Positions 23,908 through 31,695 of a stretch of 64,000 nucleotides of DNA are shown in pieces. Made by a program: the position numbers and the translations under genes. The notes beneath the pieces are model-generated. The model was given only the letters and a program-made list of their open reading frames with translations. It had not been told where the DNA came from and did no database searches. Source of the DNA: Galbibacter marinus (GTDB lineage: Bacteria > Bacteroidota > Bacteroidia > Flavobacteriales > Flavobacteriaceae). The DNA lies in contig NZ_AMSG01000001.1 in the NCBI RefSeq assembly GCF_000300875.1, positions 1-64,000 on the forward strand, read 5' to 3'. How positions within the stretch are numbered: the stretch's first letter is position 1; every line of letters begins with the position of its first letter.

Positions 23908-24601
23908 GCTCAGAAGCTCTAACTTGGTTCACTAAAGTATCTTCAACGATAAGCCCGTCTTTTAAATGCACCACACGTTTACACATTTGGGCAATGTCAT
24001 CCTCGTGGGTTACCACCAGAATGGTCTTACCTTGATCATTGATCTTTTGGATTAAATCCATTACTTCGTAAGAGGTCTTACTATCCAAAGCTCCCGTAGG
24101 CTCATCGGCTAACATCACTTTGGGTTCAGCAGCAAGTGCTCTAGCAATAGCTACCCTTTGTTTTTGCCCCCCCGATAATTCACTCGGTAAATGATCAATC
24201 CAAGGTTCAAGTCCGACGGACGCCAAATGTTTCACCGCACGTTCTTTGCGCTCCTTTCTATTAACTCCTTGATAGTACAAAGGCAAGGCTACGTTTTCCC
24301 ACGCGGATTTGTAATTAATAAGATTAAATGATTGAAAAATGAACCCTAGAAATTTATTGCGATAGTTTGCAGCTTTGGTTTCGTTAAGATTCTTAATTGG
24401 TACGCCATCAAGTATATATTCTCCTTCATCCAAACTATCTAACATCCCCAAGATGTTAAGTAAAGTTGATTTACCAGAACCCGATGAACCCATAATTGCT
24501 ACAAGCTCGCCTTCTTTGACATTAAAATTGATTCCCTTAAGAACATGAAGGGAATTACTCCCCATGTGGTAAGACTTATGAAGGCCTTTTATTTCGATCA
24601 T
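23900..24601 (-). CDS. ABC transporter ATPase (MacB/LolD type)
   Basis: A 233-residue ATPase. Walker A GSSGSGKST, Q-loop in FIFQSFNL, signature LSGGQKQRVAIARAL, Walker B VMLADEPTGALDS and switch His (VVTHEDD) are all present. The short GALD insert and length are those of the MacB/LolD/FtsE class. The start at 24601 (MIEIKGLHKSY) is preferred over an in-frame ATG at 24646. First gene of the exporter operon; a TTATAG-N6-CTATAA palindrome lies 60 bases upstream. Confidence 0.95.
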   Translation of the reverse strand: MIEIKGLHKSYHMGSNSLHVLKGINFNVKEGELVAIMGSSGSGKSTLLNILGMLDSLDEGEYILDGVPIKNLNETKAANYRNKFLGFIFQSFNLINYKSAWENVALPLYYQGVNRKERKERAVKHLASVGLEPWIDHLPSELSGGQKQRVAIARALAAEPKVMLADEPTGALDSKTSYEVMDLIQKINDQGKTILVVTHEDDIAQMCKRVVHLKDGLIVEDTLVNQVRASEHV

Positions 24602-24660
24602 GATGGTTAGGTTTTCTATAGTTTTGGTTGAGTTGTCTTGATACAAAATAAGACTTCTCG

Positions 24661-24678
24661 TTATAGATACACCTATAA
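24661..24678. promoter_or_regulatory. operator-like palindrome upstream of the exporter operon
   Basis: TTATAG, six bases, CTATAA: perfect 6-bp arms 60 bases before the ATPase start. A second palindrome (TTTTGTT-AC-AACAAAA) lies at 24695-24710. Either could bind a repressor; short and AT-rich, so chance is possible. Confidence 0.35.
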
Positions 24679-24748
24679 GACACCAAAACCCTAATTTTGT
24701 TACAACAAAAATGTAAAATATTTGTTAAAAACCTAGGCGGAAATCCTT

Positions 24749-24796
24749 TTTTCTCAATTTACCTTAGTTAAATAACCATTTAAGGGTTTGAGAAAA
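24749..24796. other. interrupted stem-loop after the oxidase-assembly operon
   Basis: Nine-bp outer arms (TTTTCTCAA 24749-24757; complement 24788-24796) and five-bp inner arms (CCTTA 24762-24766; TAAGG 24781-24785) with an internal loop. It lies directly after the last gene of the operon (stop at 24801). There is no clear U-run on the minus strand, so it may be a 3' stabilising structure rather than an intrinsic terminator. Confidence 0.4.
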
Positions 24797-24800
24797 CGAA

Positions 24801-25013
24801 TTATTTCATTTTTTTAAATATAAAAAAGCCAATTACCGCTATTAATATATAAGGGACTGCCATTAAATACATTATCCCATTATTGACCCCCTTAGCCATT
24901 GCCTCTCCACCGCCAGTCTCTAATGCGGCTCTACACATAGCACATTGAGCTGACATCAATTCCGGAGTCAGCATAAGTAATAGAATAACAATGAGTGTTT
25001 TGAACCAATTCAT
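24801..25013 (-). CDS. small CxxC membrane protein of the oxidase cluster
   Basis: A 70-residue protein: signal or first membrane helix (about 4-22), then AQCAMCRAALETGGGEA with a CxxC pair (C24, C27) just outside the membrane, then a second helix (about 48-66) and a basic end. I know no characterised function. Similar small proteins occur downstream of Sco/DUF420 genes in flavobacteria. Its place 15 bases after the DUF420 gene suggests a part in oxidase assembly, perhaps copper or heme handling through the CxxC (inference). Confidence 0.7.
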   Translation of the reverse strand: MNWFKTLIVILLLMLTPELMSAQCAMCRAALETGGGEAMAKGVNNGIMYLMAVPYILIAVIGFFIFKKMK

Positions 25014-25028
25014 ACTTTATATTTTAAA

Positions 25029-25562
25029 CTAATTGACGTAATACGGTGAAATCATTAAATAAACAACCACACCACTTACCGCTACATATAACCATAACGG
25101 AAAGGTATATCTTGCAATCTTTGCATGTCTTTTATACTCTCCAAAAAAACCTCTAACAAAGGTAATCAGTACTAATGGGATAATTACAATTGACAATAAT
25201 ATATGAGAAATCAGGATGAAAAAGTATAGGTTTCTAACCCAACCTGTACCACCAAAAGGGGTAGAATCTGAAGTCATATGGTAGGCCATATACATGGCTA
25301 AAAATGCCACTGAGAGCCCAATACAGGTTTTCATTAGCCGTTGATGCAACTTCATATTACCAGACTTAATCGCAAAGAAAGCTACCACTAACAATACAGC
25401 TGTCAGTCCATTAATTGTGGCGTATATAGGGGGTAAGAATGTTAAAGGCTCGGCATTTGGGATTTTAATTCCAAATAAAACAGCCACTAGTAGTGGAATA
25501 ACAATTGAAAAAGTCACAATCCACTTTTTATAGCGTTTCTCCGCTGTCATTGTCTGCTCCAT
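25029..25562 (-). CDS. DUF420 membrane protein, oxidase-assembly associated
   Basis: A 177-residue protein with five predicted membrane helices and the DUF420 pattern: NGLTAVLLVVAFFAIKSGNMKLHQRLM and a later SHILLSIVIIPLVL with conserved His residues. DUF420 members are found in cytochrome oxidase loci; CtaM of Gram-positive bacteria is the related heme-copper oxidase assembly factor. The ATG overlaps the Sco stop by one base (TAATG), so translation is coupled. Confidence 0.87.
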   Translation of the reverse strand: MEQTMTAEKRYKKWIVTFSIVIPLLVAVLFGIKIPNAEPLTFLPPIYATINGLTAVLLVVAFFAIKSGNMKLHQRLMKTCIGLSVAFLAMYMAYHMTSDSTPFGGTGWVRNLYFFILISHILLSIVIIPLVLITFVRGFFGEYKRHAKIARYTFPLWLYVAVSGVVVYLMISPYYVN

Positions 25563-26248
25563 TATTCTTGGTTTAATAGCAATCTAATATCTTGTTCCAA
25601 CATCTTAACTCCGCTGTCCTGAGTACCATCGTAGTATACTATCGGATTTCCGAAGTTATCTACCCGCGATCTTATATACCCTTTTTTATCTACTAAGGCA
25701 AAAAAGCCAGAATGTTCAAAACCTCCTTCTGCATTTGGATTAATACCTGCATATAAGTTAAAGCCAGTATTGGCTAGCTTATAGATGGTCTCCAAATCTC
25801 CTGTCATCAAATGCCAGTTTGGGTTTCTGACTTCGTATTTATCAGCATAGGCCTTTAATACCTCAGGAGTATCATTTGTTGGGTCTATTGTAAAGGAAGC
25901 GATTCCAAACTCTTCAGATGATTTCCTAAAGGCGTTTTGGAGCCTCACTAAATTTGAGTTCATAATTGGACAAATCGATGGACAGCTGGTAAAGAAAAAC
26001 TCCACCAAATATACCTTGCCACGATAGTCATCATTTGTAATGGTATCATTGTTTTGATTGACAAATTCAAAACGAGGAACTTTTCCTATTTCTACCAAAC
26101 TCTCACTTGAAGCTGTTTCTTTGCCAATGGAATGTCTGTTGGTATCCACAACAGTTCCATTTTGGATACGACTTACAATTTTAGGAACAAAATAGATCCC
26201 AAATACCAGGATCACAAAACCAACTAATATGTAAGATTTATTTTTCAC
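25562..26248 (-). CDS. Sco family copper chaperone
   Basis: A 228-residue membrane-anchored thioredoxin-fold protein. One N-terminal helix (about 5-24) is followed by the copper-binding CPSIC motif (VEFFFTSCPSICPIM) and a distal His in GFEHSGFF, the three usual copper ligands. Sco proteins deliver copper to the CuA site of oxidase subunit II on the periplasmic side. The start codon is GTG at 26248. The preceding gene encodes a Cys-less relative. Confidence 0.93.
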   Translation of the reverse strand: MKNKSYILVGFVILVFGIYFVPKIVSRIQNGTVVDTNRHSIGKETASSESLVEIGKVPRFEFVNQNNDTITNDDYRGKVYLVEFFFTSCPSICPIMNSNLVRLQNAFRKSSEEFGIASFTIDPTNDTPEVLKAYADKYEVRNPNWHLMTGDLETIYKLANTGFNLYAGINPNAEGGFEHSGFFALVDKKGYIRSRVDNFGNPIVYYDGTQDSGVKMLEQDIRLLLNQE

Positions 26249-26267
26249 AATACACGGTTATTAAGGA

Positions 26268-26954
26268 TTATTTCGAGTCTTTTTTATTTGGCATCTTTAG
26301 ATAAGAATCTCTACTGCTAGCATTCCCGTTCTTTCTAAGAGCGAGTCGATACTCTGCGAGTAACACCTTTACATCATCCACCATTTTATTGTGTAAAACG
26401 GCTACTGAGGTGGCATCATAACCAAAGAAAGGCTCTTGGGTATCTTTATCATCGGTACGACCTCTTAAAGACGCATCCTTATCTATTATAAAAGCATAAG
26501 GAGAGTATAGGGTCTGATCTAGTGTATATGGTGAATTCAAGCTATTAAAAACATCTTTAATAGTCTCTTCTGGTCCGTATACAAAATGCCAATTTTTAAT
26601 ATCGGTAAAACCACTGAGTTCTTGACGAAGGGTATCCACTTGTTCTCTTGCTTTTTCAGGAAGAAGTACGATCATATGAAAATCGTGAAAACCATTAAAT
26701 CGCTTATAAATCTTTTGATTCAGATTAAAGGCGTTTAATTTATGGGAACTAATTTCACTGCCTAAGAAAGTAAGAATAGTGATTTGATCGGTAAATTGTA
26801 CTTGCTCACCTTTGTGATCTTCTAAGCCAACCAATTCTTGAACAGGAGTGTGTAAGACAGGTAATCTTCCAAAGTTGTTAACACCTGAGGAAAAGAATAT
26901 ATAAACCGCAATAGGAAGGATTAACAGTATACTAAGAACAATATATTTCTTCAT
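26268..26954 (-). CDS. Sco-like thioredoxin-fold protein without the copper cysteines
   Basis: A 228-residue membrane-anchored protein of exactly the same length as the Sco protein encoded next. The fold landmarks align by eye: QITILTFLGSEISSHKLNAF stands where Sco has the CPSIC loop, then VLLPEKAREQVDTL, FVYGPEETI and YAFIIDKDASLRGR. Both copper cysteines are absent. I infer a Sco paralog that lost redox and copper binding and may act as a partner or scaffold. Such an upstream partner is, as I recall, conserved in flavobacteria but uncharacterised. Confidence 0.65.
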   Translation of the reverse strand: MKKYIVLSILLILPIAVYIFFSSGVNNFGRLPVLHTPVQELVGLEDHKGEQVQFTDQITILTFLGSEISSHKLNAFNLNQKIYKRFNGFHDFHMIVLLPEKAREQVDTLRQELSGFTDIKNWHFVYGPEETIKDVFNSLNSPYTLDQTLYSPYAFIIDKDASLRGRTDDKDTQEPFFGYDATSVAVLHNKMVDDVKVLLAEYRLALRKNGNASSRDSYLKMPNKKDSK

Positions 26955-27030
26955 TTAGCTCGGCATTAATTATCAATCTACAAAAATAAAAAAGACGGTC
27001 TAAAACCGCCTTTAAAGTATTGTTAAAGTA

Positions 27031-27378
27031 TTAGAAATCCCAGCTCTGAAAGCCATGTTTGAGAACCTCATGGGTATAATCGCCCTCAACCAAGATTATA
27101 AATATCAAATAAGGTATTAATATAATCAACGGTAATACCACACTCCATCTCATACTGCCCTTTTCGCCTTCTAGGTGCATAAATGCCCAAGCAATGTAAT
27201 ATGCTTTAATGACGGTCAAGATAATAAAGATCCAGTTTAGAATTTTCATTCCTAATACGTGCGCCTCTAATGATGCAGGCCTAATGATACCAAGAACAAC
27301 TTCCACTAGTGTGATTACAGAAAGTATTATAAATACATTCCAGATTCTTTTGGTATTTGATTCGTGTACGTGTGCCAT
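27031..27378 (-). CDS. cytochrome c oxidase subunit IV family protein
   Basis: A 115-residue protein with three membrane helices (about 10-30, 42-65, 78-98) in the pattern of the bacterial oxidase subunit IV/prokaryotic COX4 family (ILNWIFIILTVIKAYYIAWAFMHLEGEK). Its Met/His-containing second helix end is typical. It lies 18 bases after the long subunit III gene. Accessory subunit of the heme-copper oxidase. Confidence 0.85.
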   Translation of the reverse strand: MAHVHESNTKRIWNVFIILSVITLVEVVLGIIRPASLEAHVLGMKILNWIFIILTVIKAYYIAWAFMHLEGEKGSMRWSVVLPLIILIPYLIFIILVEGDYTHEVLKHGFQSWDF

Positions 27379-27396
27379 TTTTATTAGTAATATTGA

Positions 27397-28374
27397 TTAT
27401 ACAAGATAGAAGAAAGTAAATACAAAGACCCATACAAGATCCACAAAGTGCCAGTATAGACCCACCTTTTCTACCATTTCGTAGCTATTTCTTCTTTCGT
27501 AGGTTCCTAAAATAACATTGAAGAAAATAAGAATATTAATACAGATCCCGGTAAATACGTGGAATCCGTGAAATCCAGTAATAAAGAAAAAGTAGTTAGC
27601 AAACAATGGATGTCCGTATTCGTTGTGAACTAGATTTGCTCCTTCAACAACTGCAGTAGCCTTAGCCAAAGTTTCAGCTGTTTGCTGGCGATCCAAAATC
27701 ACCTTACCACCTTCTGCGGCATTTGTTTCAGTTCTAACCACTATATTGGAGTTTGCCTCAAAACCGGCAATCACTTCATTTAAAGAAAATGTTGTAAGAG
27801 GTCTTTCAGATTCATACCAGACTCCCTTGTTAGCTGAATGCGTAATGCGATCTTCATTTAATGAAACAGCAAAGTCTGAAAGCGCAACACGCTCTCCAGT
27901 ACTGGCATCAACAAATTGGAAAATTCGTCCTGAAGTCGTCTCAATAGCTCCATATTGACCTTTTATAAAGTTTTTCCACTCCCAAGCTTGAGATCCAAGA
28001 AATATAAGACCACCAATAATGGTAAGTAACATATAGAAAGTGACCTTTGCTTTATCCATTTTATGTCCAGCATCAACGGCGAGCACCATAGTCACGGAGG
28101 AGAAAATCAGAATAAAAGTCATTAAAGCCACATAGTACATCGGTGCATCTACACCATGTAAGAACGGGAAGTGATTAAACACTTCATCGGCTATTGGCCA
28201 GCTATCAATAAATTTAAAACGAGAAAAACCATAAGCGGCTAAAAATCCAGAAAAAGTAAGTGCATCAGATACGATAAAAAACCAGATCATCATCTTTCCG
28301 TAGCTGGCTCCCATCGGTTGATTTCCACCACTCCATACTTTTTCTTCAGAACCTGTTGTAACAGTAGCTTCCAT
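27397..28374 (-). CDS. cytochrome c oxidase subunit III with a large loop insertion
   Basis: A 325-residue subunit III. Its membrane helices and the closing GLYWHFVDLVWVFVFTFFYLV are standard, as is the FHGFHVFTG motif. Between the helix ending near WEWKNFIKGQYGA and the next helix at about 258 lies a soluble insert of roughly 110 residues (about 143-255) with the look of a small folded domain, absent from ordinary 190-200-residue subunit III. Subunit III stabilises subunit I and its proton pathway. Second of two subunit III genes in the operon. Confidence 0.9.
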   Translation of the reverse strand: MEATVTTGSEEKVWSGGNQPMGASYGKMMIWFFIVSDALTFSGFLAAYGFSRFKFIDSWPIADEVFNHFPFLHGVDAPMYYVALMTFILIFSSVTMVLAVDAGHKMDKAKVTFYMLLTIIGGLIFLGSQAWEWKNFIKGQYGAIETTSGRIFQFVDASTGERVALSDFAVSLNEDRITHSANKGVWYESERPLTTFSLNEVIAGFEANSNIVVRTETNAAEGGKVILDRQQTAETLAKATAVVEGANLVHNEYGHPLFANYFFFITGFHGFHVFTGICINILIFFNVILGTYERRNSYEMVEKVGLYWHFVDLVWVFVFTFFYLV

Positions 28375-28427
28375 AAATGTTAGAGTATTCTTAATATTTA
28401 AAAATTTGTCAAATTTACGTTTTTTCT

Positions 28428-29009
28428 TTATCTAAAGAAATAGAAAAATAAAATCAAATAAACCCATAAAAAGTCCAGAAAGTGCCAAAACATCGCACCT
28501 AACTCTAAACCAAGGGTTTGACCTGGTTTATATTTCTCTTTAAAATGATTATAAATTACTACTAATAGTACGATTAAGCCCCCAAATAAATGCACTAAAT
28601 GCGAAAAAATAATCGCATATAGAAAAGAGGTTGTGATTGTACTTTCACTTCCAGTGAAATAAAAACCAGCTTCAATGAATTTAGCGAACCCTTGAAATTG
28701 TAATATCACAAATACTAAACCTAATACAAATGTAGCTAATAAAAAAGATGTAGCATTGCGTCTGTTGCCTTTTTGAATGGCTTTTTTGGCTATTATAAAA
28801 GTAAAACTACTCAGCACTATGGCAATGGTACTATATAAAAATTGTGCTGGTATATCGATTTGCGATACCCAATCAGGTCTGGATTTACTGACAACATACG
28901 CACTAGTGAGACCAGCAAACATCATTGCTACACTAATCATTCCGAACCAAAGCATCATTTTCTTTGCCCTGGCCATTTTCATCTCAAAACTCCCCTGTGT
29001 TAAATCCAT
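28428..29009 (-). CDS. heme-copper oxidase subunit III
   Basis: A 193-residue five-helix subunit III of ordinary length, ending GAMFWHFLDFLWVYLILFFYFFR, which is the family C-terminal motif. The ATG at 29009 is preferred over a TTG three bases upstream and gives a TGATG overlap with the ctaB stop. It comes directly after ctaB and before the longer subunit III. Confidence 0.92.
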   Translation of the reverse strand: MDLTQGSFEMKMARAKKMMLWFGMISVAMMFAGLTSAYVVSKSRPDWVSQIDIPAQFLYSTIAIVLSSFTFIIAKKAIQKGNRRNATSFLLATFVLGLVFVILQFQGFAKFIEAGFYFTGSESTITTSFLYAIIFSHLVHLFGGLIVLLVVIYNHFKEKYKPGQTLGLELGAMFWHFLDFLWVYLILFFYFFR

Positions 29010-29911
29010 CAACTTAAAAATTTATCTAAAACGTATATAATTTGCATTAATGATATATAGCTAACACTAGCGAGCATTAATGCTTTTGCTGATTTATTAT
29101 CTTTTCTTTGATAAAGACGGAAGGCGTACACCAACATAACAACACCAAGTAAAAATATAAGTATGGCTGAAGTTATTGATAATTCAAGTGAACCTGTGAG
29201 TCCAGTGACTGGAAAAATAGATGCCAATATCATCCAAAAGGTATACATCACAATTTGCAAGGCAGTAGCTTTATCTCTTTTGCCTGATGGCAACATTTTA
29301 AAACCTGCTTTAGAATACTGATCATGTAGCGACCATCCAATAGCCCAAAAATGTGGAAACTGCCAAAAGAATTGAATCATAAATAAGGTACCTGGCTCAA
29401 CACCAAAATCATTAGTTACCGCTACCCACCCTAACATAAATGGAATGGCTCCAGGAAAGGCTCCTGCAAAAACAGCCAGCGGAGTAACAGTCTTAAGAGG
29501 CGTATATACACAGGTGTAAAGAAACAAAGAAATCGCTCCAAACATCGCCGTTTTAGGATTCAAATAATAAAGCGTTACAATACCAAGAATCGCACAAGTG
29601 GTCGCAATAGCCAAGGCAGTATTGACAGACATTCTCCCAGATGCAATAGGACGATTAGCCGTTCTATCCATCTGAGCGTCTAAATCACGCTCTATAATTT
29701 GATTAAATGTATTGGAAGCTCCAACGGTGAAATATCCACCAATAGATAGTATTAAGATTTCTTTTAAACTAATAACATCAGCACCTAGCAAATATCCCAT
29801 AAGTGAAGAAAACACAACACTTAAAGTTAAACCAACTTTAGTGATTTGCTTAAAATCGTCAACTATAAGCGCAAGAGATACTGTTCTATTGGTTGCTGTG
29901 CTCAATGCCAT
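29009..29911 (-). CDS. ctaB: protoheme IX farnesyltransferase (heme O synthase)
   Basis: A 300-residue UbiA-type membrane prenyltransferase with about nine helices. The two Asp-rich motifs that bind the prenyl diphosphate and magnesium are seen: NQIIERDLDAQMDRTANRP, and GWSLHDQYSKAGFKMLP later. It converts heme B to heme O, the precursor of heme A for the oxidase. First gene of the assembly operon; the stop overlaps the next start. Confidence 0.95.
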   Translation of the reverse strand: MALSTATNRTVSLALIVDDFKQITKVGLTLSVVFSSLMGYLLGADVISLKEILILSIGGYFTVGASNTFNQIIERDLDAQMDRTANRPIASGRMSVNTALAIATTCAILGIVTLYYLNPKTAMFGAISLFLYTCVYTPLKTVTPLAVFAGAFPGAIPFMLGWVAVTNDFGVEPGTLFMIQFFWQFPHFWAIGWSLHDQYSKAGFKMLPSGKRDKATALQIVMYTFWMILASIFPVTGLTGSLELSITSAILIFLLGVVMLVYAFRLYQRKDNKSAKALMLASVSYISLMQIIYVLDKFLS

Positions 29912-29973
29912 TCTAACTAAGTTTTACACATTCTCTCAAACGTGAAATACCTTTACTATGATTAATTCGGCTG

Positions 29974-30004
29974 CAAAGATAGCGCAGAAAAGAATTTTAT
30001 CCAA
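29974..30004 (-). promoter_or_regulatory. promoter of the ctaB oxidase-assembly operon
   Basis: On the minus strand TTG (30002-30004), 20 bases, then TATCTTTG (29974-29981), a perfect -7 match 62 bases upstream of ctaB. Confidence 0.62.
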
Positions 30005-30036
30005 TGATTTACAGACAGAAGTGTATAAATAAAAAA

Positions 30037-30058
30037 AGCCTGAATTAAAACTCAGACT
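30037..30058 (-). terminator. tonB terminator
   Basis: A 7-bp stem (arms 30037-30043 and 30052-30058, one G-U on the minus strand) followed there by a U7 run, 30 bases after the tonB stop. Confidence 0.82.
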
Positions 30059-30088
30059 CTTTTTATATATTATTTGATAATTTATCTC

Positions 30089-30799
30089 TTAATTCAATTT
30101 AAACACAATTGGATAAGCGAAGGTTACTGGAGTTGGTCTACCTCTTTGTTTACCTGGGATAAGCTTAGGCAGTGTATTAATAATTCTACGAGCTTCTTTA
30201 TCCAAACTCTTATCTGGTGCTCTGGTGTTTAAAATGGTAATAGTACCATCTTTATTAATACGGAAGTTTACGTAAACTCTCCCCTGAATCCCCATTTCTT
30301 GAGCAATCTCTGGATATTCAAACGTCTTTCTAACGTGTTTATCAAGGTTTTCTTTAAAACAAGCAAACTGTTCAGCTTTTGGAACCCCCTCACACTGTGG
30401 GAACATAGGTTTATCCTCAATTACAGTAAATGGAACATCCACATCAACTGGAACTTCAACCTCTACGATCTCCTCAACCTCAACTATTTCATCCTGATTG
30501 GTCTCGGTAGACTCAATAATGGTTTCCTCCACTTCTTCCTCATCCTCAACAACCTGTATGATTTCAGGAGCTGCTGGTGGTGGCGGTGGTGGTGGCGGTG
30601 TTTTCAGTTGTTCTGTCATTGGCACCTCTTCTTCAAGCTGATCATCGACATCCATCACATAATCAAATGCCTCTTTCTTGTCGTATTGCTTATACTCTAT
30701 CGCTGCCCACATGAGAGCGGACGCAACAGCAAGACCAAAAGCGAAAAATATTCCGCTGTAACGTCTTATATCGGCTTTTGGATTCTTCTTAAGTTCCAT
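30089..30799 (-). CDS. tonB: energy transducer TonB
   Basis: A 236-residue TonB. One N-terminal membrane helix (about 15-35), a Pro8 run (near residues 68-75) and a long Glu/Val-rich spacer (EEVEETIIESTETNQDEIVE) lead to the C-terminal TonB domain (about 150-236; YPEIAQEMGIQGRVYVNFRI). With ExbB/ExbD, which are not in this window, it powers the outer-membrane receptors. The spacer is acidic rather than the Pro-Lys type of enterobacteria. Monocistronic, with its own terminator. Confidence 0.95.
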   Translation of the reverse strand: MELKKNPKADIRRYSGIFFAFGLAVASALMWAAIEYKQYDKKEAFDYVMDVDDQLEEEVPMTEQLKTPPPPPPPPAAPEIIQVVEDEEEVEETIIESTETNQDEIVEVEEIVEVEVPVDVDVPFTVIEDKPMFPQCEGVPKAEQFACFKENLDKHVRKTFEYPEIAQEMGIQGRVYVNFRINKDGTITILNTRAPDKSLDKEARRIINTLPKLIPGKQRGRPTPVTFAYPIVFKLN

Positions 30800-30878
30800 A
30801 ATCTATATTATTTGTTTGCTAATTTAAATATTTATTTATTTATTTTCCAATTAATTCTTCTATTTTAACGCAATACCA

Positions 30879-31277
30879 TTAATTCTTCACCCTTTTCAAG
30901 AATCCAAACTTTATAAGCAGAACGGCTAGCAAAATACCTGCTGCATTTGCTAGAACATCAGTAAACTCAGCACTTCTTCCAAAAGGCAACACTAATTGTA
31001 ATACCTCAATTATTATGCCATAAAAAAAGGAAAAAAGCGAAACCTTCAGCAAGATACTTTTTAAATCGGGCTTATAAAAATATAAGAAGCACAATATCGT
31101 ATTTACAAAGTAAAAAAAACCGTGTGCAATTTTATCTGATATTTTAAAATCTGGTTCAACATCCCTTACGATGCCTACTGGAACCAAACATGCTATGGTT
31201 ACTAAAATCAACCAAAGCATAGCCATTATAAGAACATAAGACTTCTTAACCTGCAATAAGCGCTTTGTAATCGACAT
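30879..31277 (-). CDS. VanZ-family membrane protein
   Basis: A 132-residue protein with four membrane helices in the VanZ-like pattern ([19 protein letters not shown], then [38 protein letters not shown] with the conserved acidic and Arg residues). VanZ relatives confer low-level teicoplanin resistance in enterococci; most members have no known role. The gene overlaps gcvH by 32 bases; a start at a downstream Met (about codon 18) would remove the first helix, so the overlap seems real. Confidence 0.87.
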   Translation of the reverse strand: MSITKRLLQVKKSYVLIMAMLWLILVTIACLVPVGIVRDVEPDFKISDKIAHGFFYFVNTILCFLYFYKPDLKSILLKVSLFSFFYGIIIEVLQLVLPFGRSAEFTDVLANAAGILLAVLLIKFGFLKRVKN

Positions 31278-31626
31278 CGCTTAATAACTCATCTAATTCC
31301 GCAGGATTAGAAAACTTCAATTTTATCATCCAACCTTCTCCATAAGGATCCGAATTAACAAGCTCTGGTGCATCTTCCAGCGCCTCATTAAATTCAGTAA
31401 TTTCTCCTGAAAGTGGCAAAAACAAATCAGAAACCGTTTTTACAGCCTCAACTGTACCAAAAACCTCTTCGCGATCAAGAGTCTCATCTAAGGTATCAAC
31501 CTCCACATAAACAATATCTCCTAATTCGCTTTGGGCGAAGTCTGTAACTCCAATAGTTACAACATCCCCCTCCACTCTGATCCACTCATGATCTTTGGTG
31601 TATTTCAATTCTGAAGGAATATTCAT
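31246..31626 (-). CDS. gcvH: glycine cleavage system H protein
   Basis: A 126-residue H protein with the lipoylated lysine K63 in [19 protein letters not shown] and the flanking hybrid beta-barrel strands. It shuttles the methylamine group between the P, T and L proteins. Normal length. It has its own good promoter and overlaps vanZ at the 3' end. Confidence 0.97.
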   Translation of the reverse strand: MNIPSELKYTKDHEWIRVEGDVVTIGVTDFAQSELGDIVYVEVDTLDETLDREEVFGTVEAVKTVSDLFLPLSGEITEFNEALEDAPELVNSDPYGEGWMIKLKFSNPAELDELLSDVDYKALIAG

Positions 31627-31652
31627 ATCATCAATTTTATTTATTAGCTCGA

Positions 31653-31684
31653 CAAATGTAATTCATTATACTTTTGATTTCAAA
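31653..31684 (-). promoter_or_regulatory. promoter of gcvH
   Basis: On the minus strand TTTG (31681-31684), 20 bases, then TACATTTG (31653-31660), 26 bases before the ATG. A full match to the Bacteroidota consensus, placed in the gap after sprA. Confidence 0.68.
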
Positions 31685-31695
31685 AGGAAATACTG

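Noticed and set aside
28410-28417. TAAATTTG as a promoter of the long subunit III gene
   Set aside because: It matches TAnnTTTG but lies inside the tight ctaB operon with no -33 box; probably chance in AT-rich sequence.
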